Part shown: positions 59,629 to 64,000 of the stretch, in pieces
Numbering within the stretch: position 1 is the first letter of the stretch
Layout of the letters: every line of letters starts with the position of its first letter
DNA from: Lepidonotus clava
Lineage: Eukaryota > Annelida > Polychaeta > Phyllodocida > Polynoidae
Direction: 5' to 3'
DNA length: 64,000 bases
Assembly (NCBI GenBank): GCA_936440205.1
Contig: OW387136.1
Location: forward strand, 14,604,788 to 14,668,787
The notes under the pieces: model-generated
The model's input: the letters and a program-made list of their open reading frames with translations, nothing else
What the model was told of the DNA's origin: nothing
Databases searched by the model: none
Translations under genes and position numbers: made by a program

Positions 59629-59783
59629 GCCCAGGAGGGAAAAGAAATTGCCAGGAGGGGAAAGAAATTGCCGGGAGGGAAAAGAAAGGGCCGGGAGGGG
59701 AAAAGGAAGGACCGGGAGGGCAAAGGAAGGGCCGGGATGGGAAAGAAATGGCCGGGAAGGGAAAGAAAGGACAGGGAGGGCAC
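59629..59783 (+). repeat. 20-bp purine-rich minisatellite
   Basis: About 7.5 units of GGGAGGGGAAAGAAATTGCC type, strand-asymmetric (almost all purine on +). It lies between the two inverted MITE copies. Reading frames through it are not genes. Confidence 0.85.
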
Positions 59784-59787
59784 CCTG

Positions 59788-61110
59788 GCCTCCCCTCTAT
59801 AAATATCCACCCCTAGCCTCTTGATAACCTAATAAAGGCCGGGACACATATACCAACTCGATTGTCGGGAGGCCTTCAGACCCGATCGTCGGTGACTGAT
59901 TAGTCGTAGGGAAACTCCTGGGGGGTGCCACATACAAGGACCAACTGGTCGTAATAACAGCCATAGTCTATATCCATTGAAAACTATACAATTGAAAAAA
60001 TACCTACCATGGTTAGAAAAAAATATCTATCAGTTATTATAGGGAATATTTCATATAGCATTGTTAGAAATGATTTCCTGTCTCATGCTTATACTAAACA
60101 TCACATATGAACAGAAATAATGATTGGATAGTTACGAAAATTATACCACGTAGAAGCTTATTTGATGGGGAATCCGAATATTAAACTTATTTCCAGGTAA
60201 ACATGAACTAAAGAAATGGCAGTAAACTAACTAGCCCTACAGACCCAACAGTTGAGTTGTTAATCTTCAACATCTCATGATTCCCGACCCGAAGGATCTG
60301 GCGGGACAAAACAGTCTTGAGTCTATGACACATACACCAACTGACCTCAACCCAACTCAACTGTTGAGTCGGGTCGGTATATGTGTCCGGGCCTTTAGGA
60401 TGCAAGGAGCAGATGATTTGTGGAAGAAAAGAATTGTTTGAGATGGTTTTCGTGCCGATTTGAGCACTATGTAAAATTCCGAACTTGAGACATTATTGAC
60501 TCCCAGTATGAGTCAACTATGAGTCAAAACTGACTCTGAAGTTGTAGCCCCGAGTGAGAATGACCATTATTTTCATGTCAGGAAATTGTGTGACGATTAC
60601 AACATATTCTAGAAATTTACAAAGATTTTCACTTTTTTTTTCATACTGAAAAACTCTACAGATAGCTTTTGCTACAAAATTGCATGAATGATAATTAGGC
60701 TCATCTAACGCCAAAAATGTCCCCTTTTTGATGGAAATCACTTTACATATTTCCCGGCGTTCACTCCACACCCCTGGCCTTGCCTCTATAAATAGTGCCC
60801 CTAACCGCTTGATAATCTTAGGATGCAAGAAGCAGATGACTTGTGGAAGAAAAGAATTGTTTGAGATGGTTTTTATGCCAATTTGAGCACTTTGTAAAAT
60901 TTCCAAAATTGAAACATTAATGACTCCCATTATGAGTCAACTATGAGTCAAAACGGACTCTGAGGTTGTAGCCTCGAGTGAGAATGTCCATTCTATACAT
61001 GTCAGGAAATTCTGTGATGATTACAACATATTTAGAAAATTACGATTTTTACAGGGTTTTTTTTTACACAGAAAAACCCAACAGATAGATTTTGCTAAAA
61101 ACTTGCATGG
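59788..61110 (+). repeat. Tandem duplication, about 340-bp unit
   Basis: Unit A = 59788-59834 plus 60396-60700 (split by MITE copy 2); unit B = 60773-61110. Both start with CTGGCC..CCTCTATAAATA and share AAAGAATTGTTTGAGATGGT and TATGAGTCAACTATGAGTCA. CTATAAATA looks like a TATA box; no gene was found behind it. Confidence 0.8.
59835..60395. mobile_element. MITE, AAGGCCGGGACACATATACC family, copy 2 (opposite orientation)
   Basis: 561 bp, same inverted ends. The CAACTGTTGAGTCGGGT block is now at the right end, so it is inverted relative to copy 1. It interrupts a duplicated segment whose uninterrupted paralogue lies at 60773-61110. Confidence 0.88.
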
Positions 61111-61289
61111 AGGCAGGGAAATGAGCAAAATGACCTCCATCAAATAGGGAAAGCTGAGGGGAATGGATTGGAGGCTAGGAAATGAGTAAAAGTCCGCGGC
61201 AGAGGGTAAATCAAATGGACCTCCATGCAATGTTATGACTGCCATATGTGGGGGATTAGGGGGCAGTGGACCGTCGTCCCTCGGTCTGA

Positions 61290-64000
61290 AACACTATCAA
61301 AACAGGGATTACAACAAGGTCACAGGTGGAATTATGGAAGAAAAGTATCGGTTAGAAAACGAAAGAGCTCCGGCTTATTCGAATTCTTTTTCTATATATG
61401 AAAGTAATTGTTGATGAAATATGGGGATATGAATACGAATTATCAATCGAATTAAACAAAAAGATGCACACGCGAGCCCGCTGCCATCGTCCTCTATTAT
61501 CGTTCACCTACACGCAGAGAACACTAACCTTTTCTTCGATACCGATCATAAATATCGGCATTGTTTTGCCTCTTATATTGACCTGGATGAGCTCCTCATA
61601 TTAGTAATCCATAATGTATACTCCATAAGGCTTGACGATGCCAATTTGAGGCGAACAATGTGTTCAATTGCGGAGGACGGCTACATGTGTCCCGACCAGG
61701 TCGCGCCATGTTGGCGTCTGATGCAATAGGTCTGTGGTTTGACAGTGTCAATGCGCGCGATGCACTTCGCCCAGAAGGGATTGCGCATGAAACATAGTTT
61801 GTGAAGAAACGCGATTTTCTGGGTTTATATTGATATGTAGCCTTCTATCACATCGGCATCATCAATAAAAAAAGATCGACATGAACCTCTATAGCACGTT
61901 AAGTCGACTGAAACGCGCACGAAATAGGTGAAATAGGAGAGCAAACCCGACCGACTTACGAGTGACAACACGGGGCCCTGCCATGCTCACCGTCTTCATG
62001 CTCATTAACATAATTTATTCCACACTACTAACACTACACTGCAATCCGGGACACTAGGCTTTTCAATGCTGATGCGTCGATGTCATACAGTTTGACCGCT
62101 GTCATTCTCCATCCAGATTTAGGCTAATGCTTTGTCAATGGTCAATTTCTGGTATAGACATTACATAGGGAATGTACTGCAAACCGGAAGCAGGTCAAAA
62201 TTTGCGATCTTGTTTCCGCTGGTGGCGGTATAGGCCAATGGCGTTTAACGCCTAAATGACCGAGACAACACTCCAGGTTTGACAGGAGACGACGGCAGCG
62301 ACCCCGATGCCGGAGAAAAAGCTATGTTAAACCTACAATCTTCACTGTATATTTGGTATGCATCTGCCAACACCTTCAAAATCTGAATCTGATACCAGCG
62401 TTATATATCTCTATGGCGACCTCAGCCTAAATGACCAGCATATCACTCTGGGCTTGACCGGAGGCAACAGCATCGAGACAGTGATGCTGGAGAATAAGCA
62501 GAGAGGGTTTACTTTGTTGTACTGAGGCAGATGTATACACTGTTTGGTGCTGTGAGAAGGAGGGCTCTGATTGGCTAGCACTGTTGCCTCCCTGAAGTAG
62601 GCTTTGACGAAGACAGCCTGAGGGAGACAGGCAGTAGAACAACGTCCCATCTGCATGAGGCAGAGGGCTCTGATTGGCTAGCACTGTCGCCTCCCTGAAG
62701 TAGGCTTTGGCAAAGACAGCCTGAAGGAGGCAAGCAGTTGAACATTGGCCCCTCTGTTCTCCAAATGACCATATATGGACATGCGTCAATCTCCTAGCTG
62801 ATGACTTGGCGACATAGATATCATAGAAAGGCTATGTTAAACCTACACTCTTCACCGTATATTTGGTTGGAGATTGCCAACAGGTTCAAAATCTGAATCT
62901 GGTACCGGCGTTTTCCACTATAGGTCTATGGTGACCTCAGCCTAAATGACCAACACATCACTCCGGGCTTGACCGGAGGAGACGGCATCGAGACAGCGAT
63001 GCCAGAGAATTAGCTCGACATCCAAATGGGTGGCACGCCTATATTTAACCTTTTTGATCAATTTTAGAATTAACAACATTGGACATTTCAGAACTATATA
63101 TTTGTTTATTGCAATTTATCATATTAGTCTTTGACTCCTTAACAAAATGTTTATGCTCATATTTACCAAAAAACATTCAGATTTGTTAACATTTTGAAAC
63201 ATTTACACCTTTAGAAGTCTACTTCATACCAGATCATTGCTAAATGTAAAACCCTGAAGACTTCACACGAGTCTCAACATGTTTGTTTGATTTTTAAATA
63301 AAGTTCTCAATCACTTGAAAATCAGCTACTGGTGTTAGCTTGATAGTCCTTTCAACTAATTGATATTTTTTAAAGTAATCTTATATTTGATTCTGGATGA
63401 TTTTTGCTAGGTAAAGTAATCTGGCTTACAGGCCTCGAGTCATTAGGATTTCCAATCCTTTGAGCCTTTTGGGTATGAGAGTAACATATCCTCAGCTCCA
63501 AGGTACATGGAATATACCGTTTTACAGGTACCAGGTATCCAGTTTACTTAGACTGGTCACCTACATCATGGAGCAGTGAGCATTATGATAGCCGCCGTTG
63601 GAGTCTGTCAATTGCCATTTGAAATGAAAGTGTTTAATGGCTTACAGTCATCTTTTCAAAAAGCAATACTACTTATTCATCAAAACAAGAAGCCAGTGAC
63701 TGTCCGGACCCCAGGCCTGTGGTCCGGTAGCTACGATGGCATAAGGCCGAAAAAGATTGTGTTCGGGTAACCCAACCTATCTTAAATGTTTGGTTTTACC
63801 CTAAGGGGGGAGAGGAGCGGGGAGGGGGAGGTAAGGGAGGGAGGAATGATACGGTTTGTACCAATTTCACGGCTTATTTATTCATTTTAAATGTATTCAA
63901 TATTGGCAGAGAGGAAAATTCATTGTTTTTCTAGGTCATTTTTCAAGACTAAATATGTATGTAAACTTTAAAAACTTAAACATCTAATTTACCTTTGCGC
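61290..64000. other. No gene recognised; moderately CpG-rich 61430-62330
   Basis: 61430-62330 has more CpG than its surroundings (for example GCGCGCGATGC). It might be an upstream promoter or non-coding exon of a gene outside the window. Nothing coding was recognised. Confidence 0.35.
62220..63015 (+). repeat. Nested tandem duplications (about 515 bp and 106 bp units)
   Basis: 62318-62500 is repeated at 62834-63013 (AGCTATGTTAAACCTACA..TCTTCAC...GGCTTGACCGGAGG); a shorter related piece lies at 62230-62315. Between them GGGCTCTGATTGGCTAGCAC...CCTGAAGTAGGCTTTG occurs twice, 106 bp apart. Frames here come from the repeats. Confidence 0.8.

Larger units (their letters stand above)
59522..61285. 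mobile_element. Possible 1.75-kb composite element with inverted ends
   Basis: 59540-59620 (CCTAATCCCCC...GTCCATTTGATGTACCCTCTG) and the complement of 61195-61270 match over about 75 bp. They enclose the minisatellite, MITE copy 2 and the tandem duplication 59788-61110. No transposase frame was recognised. Confidence 0.45.

Noticed and set aside
59575-59824. Glu/Lys/Gly-rich open frames
   Set aside because: Direct translation of the 20-bp purine minisatellite.

Overview
This is a window of animal nuclear DNA: AT-rich, intron-rich, and packed with non-autonomous DNA transposons, SINEs, solo LTRs, a CR1/Jockey-type LINE and microsatellites. The host genes have small coding exons separated by kilobase introns, with canonical GT..AG junctions. 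The gene content and repeat style suggest a marine invertebrate. The very frequent word taggcctat is one I associate with echinoderm and other invertebrate deuterostome DNA, but I cannot fix the phylum.

Left part (about 4.9-9.6 kb, minus strand): the first two coding exons of a HUNK-like protein kinase, whose remaining exons lie off the left edge. Its first intron holds about seven decayed tandem copies of the front half of exon 2, several still carrying a 3' splice-site sequence.

Middle part (14.7-34.0 kb, minus strand): a nine-coding-exon nuclear receptor gene that reads through without a break. Every exon phase matches and the predicted protein has 1171 residues. It carries two complete DNA-binding domains in tandem, a hinge, and a ligand-binding domain ending in an AF-2-like helix. 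Its N-terminal domain, encoded together with the first DNA-binding domain in one exon, contains 47 in-register copies of a seven-residue repeat (consensus ESQPCSx). The introns are loaded with mobile DNA. One MITE ends 24 bp from a zinc-finger exon, a solo LTR ends 40 bp from the donor of another exon, and a hammerhead-like ribozyme element, a dinucleotide tract and a long perfect hairpin also lie there.

Right part (34-64 kb): no host gene could be recognised. It contains two tRNA-derived SINEs with 13-14 bp target duplications, a 5'-truncated LINE (about 52.6-56.05 kb) in which a NADAR-like domain lies directly upstream of the endonuclease, many PIF/Harbinger-like MITEs (one with a natural empty-site paralogue), a second dinucleotide tract, several C/G homopolymer runs, and local tandem duplications.

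The most noteworthy items are the two-DBD nuclear receptor with its heptad-repeat N-terminus and unusual P-boxes, the NADAR-bearing LINE, the paired hammerhead-like motifs with a compensatory base-pair change, and the array of kinase exon fragments. All exon structures are inferred from sequence only; no transcript evidence was available.
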